Shown in pieces: positions 26,036 to 34,411 of a DNA stretch of 64,000 bases. This DNA comes from Rhodospirillales bacterium (GTDB lineage: Bacteria; Pseudomonadota; Alphaproteobacteria; Rhodospirillales; Casp-alpha2): the NCBI GenBank assembly GCA_021775095.1, contig JAJFII010000042.1, positions 1 through 64,000 on the forward strand, in the 5' to 3' direction. The notes beneath the pieces are model-generated. The model was not told the origin of the DNA and searched no databases. It saw only the letters and a list, made by a program, of their open reading frames with translations. A program made the translations under genes and the position numbers. Each line of letters opens with the position of its first letter. Within the stretch, counting starts at the first letter, position 1.

Positions 26036-27172
26036 ATGCCAAGTTTTAAACGTCTACTTTTAACGACAACAGTTCTTCCCGTTGCTGCCGGTTTCGGCAT
26101 CGTTGCGATTTCATTAAACGCGCCGGCCAAAGCGAAACAGGTCAACGTGCAAATTGCCGCCGCGTGCAATCCCTGCGCCGCGAAAAAGGCCTGTAATCCT
26201 TGTAATCCCTGCGCCGCTAAAAAGGCCTGTAACCCGTGCAATCCCTGCGCCGCGAAAAAAGCCTGTAACCCGTGTAATCCCTGCGCTGCTAAAAAGGCCT
26301 GTAATCCATGCAATCCCTGCGCCGCAAAAAAGGCCTGTAACCCGTGCAATCCCTGCGCCGCTAAAAAGGCCTGTAATCCGTGCAATCCCTGTGCTGCAGG
26401 TAATCCCTGCAATCCGTGCAATCCGTGCGCGGCTTCGGCCGGCCTCTCTAACAAATGTCTCATCCCCAGTCTGGCGTCTGCAGCAGCCTGTAATCCCTGC
26501 GCTGCTAAAAAAGCCTGCAACCCGTGTAACCCCTGCGCCGCCAAAAAGGCCTGTAATCCGTGTAATCCCTGCGCGGCAAAAAACCCGTGCAATCCCTGCG
26601 CGGCAAAAAACCCGTGTAACCCCTGTGGTGCAAGCAATCCCTGCAACCCTTGCGGTGCATCGTCGATTGTCGAAATCTCGGATAAAGAAGCCGACATGGC
26701 TTATAATTGTTTAAAAGCCGATATCATCGCGGCCTATAGCAAAGTCAACAAACCACAAATCAAAAACTTCACAAACTGGAAGATCTTCAACACCTCCAGT
26801 TACTTGGCTGAAACCCACGGCGGACGATACCTGAACAACTATGCCAATGCGACGGCGGCTCCCGTTTATGGCAAGTTTGAAGACGTCACCAAAATGCCTG
26901 CCGGTTCCGTGTTGGTTAAGGACGGAATTGCCGTAAATCAATCCGGACAAACCGGCATCAGCCCCCTGTTCGTCATGGAAAAAATGAAATCTGGTTTTAA
27001 CAAAGCCACGGGGGATTGGCGGTATACGATGATCATGCCGAATGGCGCGGTTGTCGGAACAACCAAAGGTAAGGGAAGTAAAAGCGTTCAATTTTGTGCC
27101 GATTGTCACGAAGCCGGGGCCGACAATGACTATTTGTTATTCCTGCCAGACGAGTATCGGATAGGCGGATAA
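26036..27172 (+). CDS. Exported Cys-Asn-Pro-Cys repeat protein with cytochrome P460-type haem domain
   Basis: A 378-residue exported protein. A signal peptide (about residues 1-33) is followed by a repeat region, residues 44-206. It is built mainly of 12-residue units [12 protein letters not shown] with variants, holds about 38 cysteines, and is interrupted once near the middle by a 20-residue spacer. The last 160 residues resemble the cytochrome P460 family: [20 protein letters not shown], a small-residue hairpin, then the haem c motif CADCH at residues 354-358. P460 proteins oxidise hydroxylamine or bind NO using a crosslinked haem; the crosslinking Lys cannot be assigned here. The Cys repeats could bind metal or form disulfides. 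The start lies behind TTGGAGG. It is followed by a cupredoxin gene. Confidence 0.85.
   Translation: MPSFKRLLLTTTVLPVAAGFGIVAISLNAPAKAKQVNVQIAAACNPCAAKKACNPCNPCAAKKACNPCNPCAAKKACNPCNPCAAKKACNPCNPCAAKKACNPCNPCAAKKACNPCNPCAAGNPCNPCNPCAASAGLSNKCLIPSLASAAACNPCAAKKACNPCNPCAAKKACNPCNPCAAKNPCNPCAAKNPCNPCGASNPCNPCGASSIVEISDKEADMAYNCLKADIIAAYSKVNKPQIKNFTNWKIFNTSSYLAETHGGRYLNNYANATAAPVYGKFEDVTKMPAGSVLVKDGIAVNQSGQTGISPLFVMEKMKSGFNKATGDWRYTMIMPNGAVVGTTKGKGSKSVQFCADCHEAGADNDYLLFLPDEYRIGG
26165..26653 (+). repeat. In-frame 36-bp repeat array encoding Cys-Asn-Pro-Cys units
   Basis: Tandem 36-bp units (12 codons) with two interruptions and shorter 21-bp variants near the end. Units differ mostly at third codon positions (for example GCC/GCT/GCG alanines, CCC/CCG prolines). 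The peptide is therefore better conserved than the DNA, which argues for selection on the protein rather than recent slippage. The opposite strand carries a long open frame only because of this periodicity. Confidence 0.9.
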
Positions 27173-27182
27173 ATAATTTAGA

Positions 27183-27225
27183 CCAGGGCACGGGAAGGAC
27201 ATTCTTGTGCCCTCTTGTGCCCTGG
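27183..27225 (+). promoter_or_regulatory. Hairpin between the P460 and cupredoxin genes
   Basis: CCAGGGCAC (27183-27191) is complementary to GTGCCCTGG (27217-27225), and a direct repeat CTTGTGCCCT occurs twice inside the right half. No T-run follows, so it is more likely an RNA-stabilising or processing hairpin, or a weak terminator, than a strong terminator. Confidence 0.4.
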
Positions 27226-27268
27226 ATTTATACCACCGATGATTGCCAAATAACAAAAAGGAGCCCCT

Positions 27269-27598
27269 ATGCGGTTTTTAATCTTTGCTACAGCCATGAT
27301 CCTCTTGTTGCCGCTGTCCGATGCCCAGGCAAAAGAATGGGTTGTTAACCAAATCGATAAAAAGTTTGCTCCCACGGTAATGAATATAAAAGTCGGCGAC
27401 ACATTAACTTTTATTAACGCCGAAAAGAAAAAACGACGCCACAACATATATACAAAATCCGACGGGTTTAAGTATGTAAAAGTCCGCAAACAACTCCCCG
27501 GCGACAAAGACTCAATTGTCATTAAAAATGCGGGAACAATTAAAGTGTTATGTGCGTTGCATCCGCGAATGAAAATGACTGTTAATGTAACCGAATAA
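27269..27598 (+). CDS. Small cupredoxin (plastocyanin-like)
   Basis: A 109-residue exported protein. A signal peptide ends near residue 21 (SDAQA). The mature domain shows cupredoxin logic: KVGDTLTFIN, a first copper His at 58 (KKRRHNIY), and the cluster Cys95-X2-His98-X2-Met101. Together these make a type 1 copper site. Such proteins shuttle single electrons in the periplasm. The gene follows the repeat/P460 gene by 96 bp across a hairpin, so the pair may form an electron-transfer unit. The domain is strongly basic (many Lys/Arg), which would suit docking to an acidic partner. Confidence 0.85.
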   Translation: MRFLIFATAMILLLPLSDAQAKEWVVNQIDKKFAPTVMNIKVGDTLTFINAEKKKRRHNIYTKSDGFKYVKVRKQLPGDKDSIVIKNAGTIKVLCALHPRMKMTVNVTE

Positions 27599-27794
27599 CC
27601 ACAAAAACGAATAACCACAAAAAGATGTACACGGCGATAATTTCCTATTGCCTCCCGCAGCTCGATTGCTGGTTAAGTTCGCTAAAAAAGTTTTGAATCT
27701 GATCCAATTAGAAAGGTGACGCCCGCCTTTGTATGCCCTATCGCCAAATTGGTAACTCCCCGTGAATTTAGAATTAGGAGATTAAGGATCTGGA

Positions 27795-29483
27795 ATGAAT
27801 ATCAGAAATAAACTCATTGCAGGCTTTAGCATCGTAACGCTCATTGGCGCTTTGATAGGACTTTTTGCCCTCAATACGATCAACGGTCTTGGCAATATGA
27901 CCAGGGACCTTTACGAAGGCCCCCTGATAGCAGGACAGTTTACCGCACAGGCCCAGTCAAAATTTCTGACACTGAGCAACTCCTTATCGTTGTTTGTTGT
28001 TGCCGGCAGACAAAACTCTGATGAAGTGCGCGATCACGTCGACGAGTTGAGCGAAGCCATACGTGAAGACCTGGCAATCGTCGACGAACGGACAACGGAT
28101 ACGGAAACCCATAATGTCGTTTTGCAAACAATAGCTGTTCTTGATCAGGTCATTTATTTTGCCGAAAAGGTTTTGACGGCACCAAATCGCATTTCGGCGG
28201 AAACAGGCGACACCTTCACCCAGTTATCCGACGAAGCCGTTGAATCCTTTGAGCTGTTGACGGAACTGGTAACCGAACAAGCGTTTAATTTTCGTGAAAA
28301 CGCCAGTGACATTCAAAACAATGCCTACCAATTGCAATCAATTGCCGTATTCGTCAGCGCCGTTATTGCCATTATTACCGCTGTGGTTCTGGCCAAGCAT
28401 ATCGGAAGTCCTATCAAAGGAATGACCCGTTCCATGAGTATGCTGGCACGCGGCGATTTGCAAATCGAAATTCCCGCCTTAAACAGGCGTGATGAAATTG
28501 GCAACATGGCCAGCGCTGTCCAGGTCTTTAAGGAAAATGCCGCCGAAATGGACCGAATGCGTGAACAGCGCCAACGGGAACAGCAAGCGGCTGACAAAAA
28601 ATTACAGGAAAGTCTGCATTCCTTTGCCGACGGCCTCGAAAAAACCATGGGAGCTGCGGTAAAGAGTATGGTTATTAAATCTGAAAACGTCAGTTCGATT
28701 GCCGACAGGATGTCTCAGGCGGTCGAAAAAGTCAGTGAACGCTCTGCTGAAGTTGCCGATGTCGCCGAAAAAAGCCGGTTAAATGTTTCAAGTGCTGCCG
28801 ATGTGGCGAGCCATATGACACAATCCATCTCGGCAATATCTGCACGGGTCCAGCAATCCACGGAAATGACGGAAAACGCAGTTCGCGACGCAAGCAACGC
28901 AAATGAAAAAGTTCAAAGTTTATCGGAGGCCGCTGCAAAAATTGGAGAAGTGGTATCGCTGATCACGGAAATTGCCGATCAAACAAACCTGTTGGCTCTA
29001 AATGCCACCATCGAAGCGGCCCGGGCCGGTGATGCCGGCAAGGGGTTTGCTGTGGTCGCATCGGAAGTAAAAAATCTAGCGAATCAGACGGCCCGGGCGA
29101 CCAATGAAATCAGTGACCATATTGGGGCCATACAAAACTCGACTGAGGAAGCCGCAACGGCCATTGGAACCATTGGCGAAACCATTGAACAAATCAGTTC
29201 CATAGCTGCAACAATTTCAACGTCCATTGAAGAACAAGGTGCCTCCTCCCATCAAATCAGCACCTGCATGGCGGAAGCCGCAGCGGATACGGACGGAGTT
29301 TCGGTGCGCATTGCCGACGTTTCCAAAGAGGCACAAACAACCGGTCGCCTGTCCTTGCAAGTGGGAAGTTCCGCTGGCGAAATGACCGCTGCCATACAAA
29401 ACCTGCAGCAGGAATTGGTCCGCATGATAAGATCGACCGTCCGTGAAACCGCCGACCAGCAAGAGCAAACCATTGCCGCGTAG
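27795..29483 (+). CDS. Methyl-accepting chemotaxis protein
   Basis: A 562-residue transmembrane chemoreceptor. TM1 is residues 7-28, followed by a helical periplasmic sensor of about 160 residues without a recognisable PAS or Cache fold. TM2 lies near 185-205, a HAMP domain follows (GSPIKGMTRSMSMLARGDLQ), then a long coiled-coil signalling domain. The hairpin tip reads ITEIADQTNLLALNATIEAARAG, the CheA/CheW interaction motif. No C-terminal receptor-tethering pentapeptide. It is 196 bp downstream of the cupredoxin on the same strand; whether it senses the redox state of that system is inference. Confidence 0.95.
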   Translation: MNIRNKLIAGFSIVTLIGALIGLFALNTINGLGNMTRDLYEGPLIAGQFTAQAQSKFLTLSNSLSLFVVAGRQNSDEVRDHVDELSEAIREDLAIVDERTTDTETHNVVLQTIAVLDQVIYFAEKVLTAPNRISAETGDTFTQLSDEAVESFELLTELVTEQAFNFRENASDIQNNAYQLQSIAVFVSAVIAIITAVVLAKHIGSPIKGMTRSMSMLARGDLQIEIPALNRRDEIGNMASAVQVFKENAAEMDRMREQRQREQQAADKKLQESLHSFADGLEKTMGAAVKSMVIKSENVSSIADRMSQAVEKVSERSAEVADVAEKSRLNVSSAADVASHMTQSISAISARVQQSTEMTENAVRDASNANEKVQSLSEAAAKIGEVVSLITEIADQTNLLALNATIEAARAGDAGKGFAVVASEVKNLANQTARATNEISDHIGAIQNSTEEAATAIGTIGETIEQISSIAATISTSIEEQGASSHQISTCMAEAAADTDGVSVRIADVSKEAQTTGRLSLQVGSSAGEMTAAIQNLQQELVRMIRSTVRETADQQEQTIAA

Positions 29484-29539
29484 GGGAAATTGTCAAGGGA
29501 AACACAAGGGCAGGCAAACCGGGATAACCTAAAATAATT

Positions 29540-29670
29540 TTCGCACTTCGAGACCTGACGGGTTCTTCCTGGGCCAAAGGGCGGAGCGATTGACAGCCTG
29601 ACAAAATGATGATCGCGTGACCTTCGTCCCGTCCGCTTTCGGCAGTCCTATTAAAACCTCAAAGTGCGAA
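29540..29670. repeat. 131-bp region bounded by 13-bp inverted repeats
   Basis: TTCGCACTTCGAG (29540-29552) and the complement of CTCAAAGTGCGAA (29658-29670) differ at one base. The interior has no recognisable gene. It sits in the 291-bp gap between the chemoreceptor and DUF1491 genes, which otherwise holds nothing I can identify. It could be a small mobile repeat or a long RNA stem; no target duplication is seen. Confidence 0.35.
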
Positions 29671-29774
29671 TGGAATTTGACGCCATCACAAACTCTATGG
29701 ATTGTATTCGTCATCCTTTGCTATAAGGCTGACATGAAAATCGACGGTTTTACCGGCAGGACGGGGTATGGGGA

Positions 29775-30113
29775 ATGGTTGAGGCGGCCTTAAAGGCAGA
29801 AATCTGGATCAAAGCACAAATACGTATTTGTGATTTAAATTTTTTGTCTGCAGTCGTCGTCCGACGCGGTGATTCCGACGCCGGTGCAATCTTGTTAAAA
29901 CTCGACCGGTTGGCGGGCGGGATCGAGATCTTCGCCCAGGCGCGCGACAACAACGGCGAAAAAGCCTGGATCTGCGGGACCGGCCAGACGCCCGTTTCAG
30001 AGGATGAGGCGAACCTTTATTTGGAAAAACAAATCAAATATGACCCCGATATTTGGATATTGGAAATCGAAGACCCAAAATACAAATACCTGATTGATGG
30101 CAACGTTCTGTGA
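29775..30113 (+). CDS. DUF1491 family protein
   Basis: A 112-residue protein matching the DUF1491 pattern of alphaproteobacteria. Features are LKAEIWIKAQIRICDLNFLSAVVVRRGD at the N-terminus, then AGAILLKLDRLAGGIEIFAQ, and the closing YDPDIWILEIEDP. Function is unknown; the fold appears all-beta with no signal peptide or membrane segment. Its presence supports an alphaproteobacterial host. Monocistronic. Confidence 0.85.
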   Translation: MVEAALKAEIWIKAQIRICDLNFLSAVVVRRGDSDAGAILLKLDRLAGGIEIFAQARDNNGEKAWICGTGQTPVSEDEANLYLEKQIKYDPDIWILEIEDPKYKYLIDGNVL

Positions 30114-30270
30114 CGTGTTGGCCCTGCACGCCATATCACCTGACCAATACCTTCCCTGGGGAGCCGTTTAACCGGTCGTAGCAACCTGGAAATGCACCTT
30201 ACTTACGCCGTCACCGAGTGCCCGGTTGGCGCGACGCCGACAACCAACGCCCGCCAACTGAAACGACGCT

Positions 30271-30570
30271 TTATTCCGTGCGATGAATAAGATGATACCC
30301 AAACGCCGTTTCCACAACATCGCTGACCGAATCAACGTCAAGTTCAAATGCCGCCTTATCAAATTCGGCGACCATCGCACCATGACCAAACGAACCGAGA
30401 TCACCACCGTCTGCACCAGAGGGGCAGTCAGAATGTTCCCGGGCGAGGTCGGAAAAGGCGTCACCGCCATCGATTTTAGCCTTGATTTCGTTGATCGATG
30501 CTAACGCAGATTCTTTTTCTTTTCCGTCCGTGGAAACAAGAATATGCGATGCGCGAACTGTATCGGCCAT
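30271..30570 (-). CDS. Parvulin-type peptidyl-prolyl isomerase
   Basis: A 99-residue single-domain rotamase. RASHILVSTDGKE opens the domain and is followed by FSDLAREHSDCPSGADGGDLGSFGHGAMVAEFD and the closing VETAFGYHLIHRTE, the conserved core of PpiC-type parvulins with both catalytic-site His. No signal peptide, so it is a cytoplasmic folding catalyst of the E. coli PpiC size class. Confidence 0.93.
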   Translation of the reverse strand: MADTVRASHILVSTDGKEKESALASINEIKAKIDGGDAFSDLAREHSDCPSGADGGDLGSFGHGAMVAEFDKAAFELDVDSVSDVVETAFGYHLIHRTE

Positions 30571-30923
30571 TAGGAACTCCTTAACCTGAATAAAGCGACA
30601 GAAACCGCTTGGTTTCCTTCAGGTCTTAAAGCACTCCGCAGGGGCTCTTGCAATAGCCGTTGGCAGAATTCCGGATCGCCCATTGGGCCACAGACGGGGC
30701 TGCGCCACCGGGCATTTCACCCAAGACCTGTGATCGTATCATCGATAAATAAGAATCCCGATCCCAGGGTTTTGCCGGCTCGTCGCTATAAGCAATTTTA
30801 AGGGGAGACTGTAAAACCCTGACAAACCGTCGTTATTTGAGTGTATTATGAAAAACCGTTCAGGCGAGGGTCAAATTTGGTTATATTTACTCAGTTGTTA
30901 CCTAGGTGTAGAGGATCATCGGC
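30571..30923. other. Intergenic stretch with no gene recognised
   Basis: A 353-bp gap between the divergently transcribed parvulin and Sel1-repeat genes. It must hold both promoters, but no clear -10/-35 pair, tRNA, riboswitch or conserved small ORF was recognised. A ribosome site GAGG precedes the GTG start at 30924. Confidence 0.5.
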
Positions 30924-32162
30924 GTGAAACGGTTTATTGCCATCTTGATCGGCCTGCTGGCATTTGTCGCCTTGGCCGTATTTGGTGCCGTTATGGTTAT
31001 GCCGGAAGACGATCTTGCTGCCCTGGTCCGGCCCCTACCCATCATTGGTTCCCACGCCGAAACCATTGCCGATCTAAAATTCAAAGTAAATGACACCGCG
31101 TCTCATATATACGACGACACCACATATAAAATTACGTCGACCTGGCGGAAACTACGCGACTTTTCCTTTACCGAGGGCACTCAGAGAGTGGTGATTGAAC
31201 TGGACCCGGTTCGTCCTAAAAAACCACGGCCAAAAGATCCACCTCCGGTCCCTGCCAGCGAACAACCCAACCCATCCGAACCAATGCCAGAGGAACCGGA
31301 ACAAACAATAAATTCGGCGGCTCCGGTTGGCGACGGGACGGATGAAATGCGCGAGTCGATAGTGGCAAATAACGACGACGCCATGCCGCTAGATCGGGCG
31401 ACGGACGCCGCCGCGCCTGAGACGGAGCAGATGTCTGATCGTGATATTGTGGCCGAATTGACGAAGGAAGCGGAACCACCGCAAGACGCCATGCCACCTG
31501 CTGGCGTACCCGGGCAGCCGGAAAAGATGGATGGCGAAACGGCGCCGGAGGATATGGCAATGGCACCAACACCTGCGGAACCAGCAAAACAAACACCCAC
31601 GGAACCGGTAAAGCCAACACCCGAGGCGATGGCACCGGCATCTGAGGAAACTCAGAAGAAACAACCTGAGGCCAAACAGCCGCCTGTTCGCGAAGCAGCC
31701 AAATCCACCATTTCGCCGAAAATACCGCCAAAAAAACCGCCGCCACCGACCCCGACGATCGACACCGGTAGTGCCGAACATAAAAAGGGACTGACTTTCT
31801 ATAAAGGCATCGGCGACGTCGCGGTCAACTTCAAAACAGCGGCCAAGTGGTTTCGACTGTCGTCAGCAAAGGGAAATGCCGCCGCCCAATATAATTTGGG
31901 CATTATGGCCTATCTGGGGCAGGGTGAAGACCTCAGTTACTCACAGGCTGCCCAGTGGTTCCGCCAGGCCGCCAATCAGGATCATGCCCTTGCCCAATAT
32001 AATTTGGGTTTCCTCTATTATGAGGGAAAAGGGGTCGAAAAAGATGATTTGCAGGCGTTCATGTGGATTGACCGCGCCGCTCGGCTAGGCGATGAAAAAG
32101 CCATCAAGGCCAGGGACACATTGGAAAAAATTCTCCCCAAGGACCTTTTGAAGGGAAGGTAA
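30924..32162 (+). CDS. Membrane-anchored Sel1-repeat protein with Pro/Glu-rich linker
   Basis: A 412-residue protein starting at GTG 30924. An N-terminal hydrophobic segment (residues 4-26) likely anchors it in the inner membrane. Residues 90-280 are extremely rich in Pro, Glu, Ala and Lys (PKKPRPKDPPPVP, later PKIPPKKPPPPTP) and should be extended and disordered. The C-terminal 125 residues contain about three Sel1-type repeats (KTAAKWFRLSSAKGNAAAQY, QAAQWFRQAANQDHALAQY, LQAFMWIDRAARLGDEKA). The layout suggests a periplasm-spanning adaptor, but no partner is proven. An outer-membrane barrel gene follows. Confidence 0.82.
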   Translation: MKRFIAILIGLLAFVALAVFGAVMVMPEDDLAALVRPLPIIGSHAETIADLKFKVNDTASHIYDDTTYKITSTWRKLRDFSFTEGTQRVVIELDPVRPKKPRPKDPPPVPASEQPNPSEPMPEEPEQTINSAAPVGDGTDEMRESIVANNDDAMPLDRATDAAAPETEQMSDRDIVAELTKEAEPPQDAMPPAGVPGQPEKMDGETAPEDMAMAPTPAEPAKQTPTEPVKPTPEAMAPASEETQKKQPEAKQPPVREAAKSTISPKIPPKKPPPPTPTIDTGSAEHKKGLTFYKGIGDVAVNFKTAAKWFRLSSAKGNAAAQYNLGIMAYLGQGEDLSYSQAAQWFRQAANQDHALAQYNLGFLYYEGKGVEKDDLQAFMWIDRAARLGDEKAIKARDTLEKILPKDLLKGR

Positions 32163-32316
32163 AACCCTTGGGGTATCTACCAGATAGATAATCTTGCTTA
32201 CCTTTCGTCACTGTATATTGGGATTTCCGCAAATCCCTTAAGAAAAAATTTACCATACTCACTTAACGTCACAGATCATGGGAGCTCGGATTCCCTGGAC
32301 GAGTGAGGAAGTGAAA

Positions 32317-33294
32317 ATGCGCGTAAAAATTTGGTCTGGGTTGTTAACTGTTCCCTTACTTATGACCCTACCTGTAAACGGGTCGGCGGCAGAGCCTAAA
32401 ACTTACTTTATGAATTCGAGTTTATTGCCAGCTCATCGGGCAAGAAAAGTGCCCTTGGAAGTTGCTGGCGCTGACGAAACGGACCGCGCAACGGAACAGC
32501 AGTTAAAACAATCGGGCACCCGTATGGTGCCGTCAGAAGACCTCAAAAAAGCCGAACCCCTCACCCAACCCAGTGCCGAAGAAAAGCTCGAAGCGCCGGA
32601 AAAACTGATGCCGGAAAAACCGCAACCCATTGCCGTAGAGGAAATGGAACCTGAGACAAAACCGGTGATCGAGGAACCGCCAGAGGCCGAGGAGAGCCCA
32701 AAGCGAAATAAACCAGTCGATACCTCCTTCAAAATGGCGGGCCCCTATTTGCGTATCGACGTCGGTTACGGAATTAACAACAACCCGGACGGCAATCAGC
32801 CATCGGGTGCCTTTAGCGCCGAGACCACTGATAACGGGCTGGTCTGGGGGGCTGGAATTGGCTATCGGTTCAACGAAAACTTCCGAAGTGATCTGACGTT
32901 TTCCCATCGGCCTGATGCCGAAGTCAACGGAACAACCGCCGCCGGCAACAGGGCGTCAACTGAAGTCAGCGCATCAACGGTAATGGTTAATGCATATTGG
33001 GATGTCCTGACCATCGAGCAGTTCACGCCTTATGTGGGAGCCGGAATCGGCTATGCCCATTTAAGCACCTCCGACCAAACCACCACAGGCGGTGTCGCCA
33101 CAGAAACCGGTGCCACTTCGGGCAATTTAGCATGGTCCTTAACGGCCGGTGCCTCCTATAGACTTATGGAAAGTACAGCACTGGATATGAATTATCGTTA
33201 TCTGAACCTGGGCGAATTTGGCCAGGACATCATTACCTCCTACGACGCCCTAACGTCTCACGAGCTCCGCGGTGGATTGCGGGTCGACTTCTAA
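32317..33294 (+). CDS. Outer-membrane beta-barrel protein
   Basis: A 325-residue outer-membrane protein. A signal peptide (cleavage near NGSAA) is followed by a polar, Glu/Pro-rich segment of about 110 residues. Then comes an eight-stranded-barrel-like domain with alternating hydrophobic strands (YLRIDVGYGINNN, GAGIGYRFNENFRSDLTFS, AYWDVLTIEQFTPYVGAGIGYAH) and a terminal Phe (LRGGLRVDF), the usual assembly signal. It resembles OmpA-type or Opacity-type porin-like adhesin barrels. ATG 32317 has GAGGAAG upstream. Its stop codon overlaps the convergent transporter stop. Confidence 0.85.
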   Translation: MRVKIWSGLLTVPLLMTLPVNGSAAEPKTYFMNSSLLPAHRARKVPLEVAGADETDRATEQQLKQSGTRMVPSEDLKKAEPLTQPSAEEKLEAPEKLMPEKPQPIAVEEMEPETKPVIEEPPEAEESPKRNKPVDTSFKMAGPYLRIDVGYGINNNPDGNQPSGAFSAETTDNGLVWGAGIGYRFNENFRSDLTFSHRPDAEVNGTTAAGNRASTEVSASTVMVNAYWDVLTIEQFTPYVGAGIGYAHLSTSDQTTTGGVATETGATSGNLAWSLTAGASYRLMESTALDMNYRYLNLGEFGQDIITSYDALTSHELRGGLRVDF

Positions 33295-34187
33295 GCGGTT
33301 GGCGGAATTTGGTTTTTGTGTAGAGATTCACGCTTCAGGATGTAAAGGCCACTTGCCACGACAATGGCCGAGCCAACAAGCGTAAATGTATCCGGTCTGT
33401 CGCCCCAGATTATGTACCCCAGAATTGTCGCCCAGATAATTGTTGTATATTTAAAAGGCGCAACAAGCGCGGCCTCAGCGTATCGGAACGTATCAATCAT
33501 CAAAAAATGGGCCGCCCCCAGGAGGAAGCCGCTTAAGGCAAAAAAAGCCATATCATCGACGGCAACCGCGACCCAACCGAAAGGTGCGGTCGCCAATCCA
33601 GAAAGACAAACGGCAGTGGTTGTCACCACCAAAATCGTCGCCGACTGTTCGCCTGCCGCGATGTGCCGGGTTAAGATGTCCCGGAAAGCGCCGGTCAAAC
33701 TCGCAGTTAACGGCAATAATGCTGCCCATTGCATGGCTTCTCCAGCCGGGCGGATGATCACCAGGACCCCAAGGAATCCGACAAACACCGCAGTCCACCG
33801 CCGCCACCCAACCACTTCCTTCAGAAGGGCTGACGCCAGGGCAGTTACAAACAAGGGTCCGGCGAAGGCAATAGAAATTGCATCCGCCAGGGGTAACAAA
33901 GCCAAACCGGTTACAAAACAATAAGTTCCCGCGACCACCAACACCGCGCGTAGGGCCTGCCCCTTATAACTGACGATGTGCAAGTGCCGAATACCACCTG
34001 CCCGCCACACAAAATAGGCGATCGGGACATAGGCAAATAGGCCTCGAACGAACATGATCTGGCCGGTTGAATAATCCCCCGTCAACCATTTCATAACCGC
34101 GTCGTTCATCGTCAACAACGCGCCACCGGCAATCATATATAAAATGCCCCTAACAGGTGCACTCGACTCAGACACAGATGATGCCAC
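33291..34187 (-). CDS. DMT superfamily transporter (EamA type)
   Basis: A protein of about 298 residues with ten predicted membrane helices in two EamA repeats. The first repeat holds MIAGGALLTMNDAVMKWLTGDY and the second starts near LTASLTGAFRDILTRHIAAG. The pattern matches drug/metabolite exporters of the RhaT/EamA class that are common in alphaproteobacteria. GTG 34187 is my preferred start, behind GGGGA; the frame is open to 34301, so the exact start is uncertain. Substrate unknown. Confidence 0.88.
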   Translation of the reverse strand: MASSVSESSAPVRGILYMIAGGALLTMNDAVMKWLTGDYSTGQIMFVRGLFAYVPIAYFVWRAGGIRHLHIVSYKGQALRAVLVVAGTYCFVTGLALLPLADAISIAFAGPLFVTALASALLKEVVGWRRWTAVFVGFLGVLVIIRPAGEAMQWAALLPLTASLTGAFRDILTRHIAAGEQSATILVVTTTAVCLSGLATAPFGWVAVAVDDMAFFALSGFLLGAAHFLMIDTFRYAEAALVAPFKYTTIIWATILGYIIWGDRPDTFTLVGSAIVVASGLYILKRESLHKNQIPPTA

Positions 34188-34411
34188 GAGAAAGATCCCC
34201 ACATTCGAATTTTTGTGAAACAGACTAGAGACGCAGTTGGTAATCCTTATGGCATCTTCGCAACATCTTTCAAATAGCCATTTAAGTGATCCGCAGGTCA
34301 ATCAATCCGCATTTGTCCTGAAATGTGTGAAAAACTGTTGCTCTTACCGATGTTAACGATCAACCTTTTTTCATCCAAATGGCACCTACCGGAAAAGGCA
34401 AAAGAAACATA

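Noticed and set aside
26165-26653. Regular 36-bp units resembling a CRISPR array
   Set aside because: Units are contiguous with no unique spacers, stay in frame, and encode a conserved peptide.
25987-26697. A 236-codon minus-strand frame rich in Ala-Gln-Gly-Leu-His repeats
   Set aside because: It is the mirror of the plus-strand Cys repeat array; the plus strand has a signal peptide, ribosome site and a haem domain.
27692-27706. TTGAATCTGATCCAA as an FNR site before the chemoreceptor
   Set aside because: The second half-site does not match TCAA at the required spacing.
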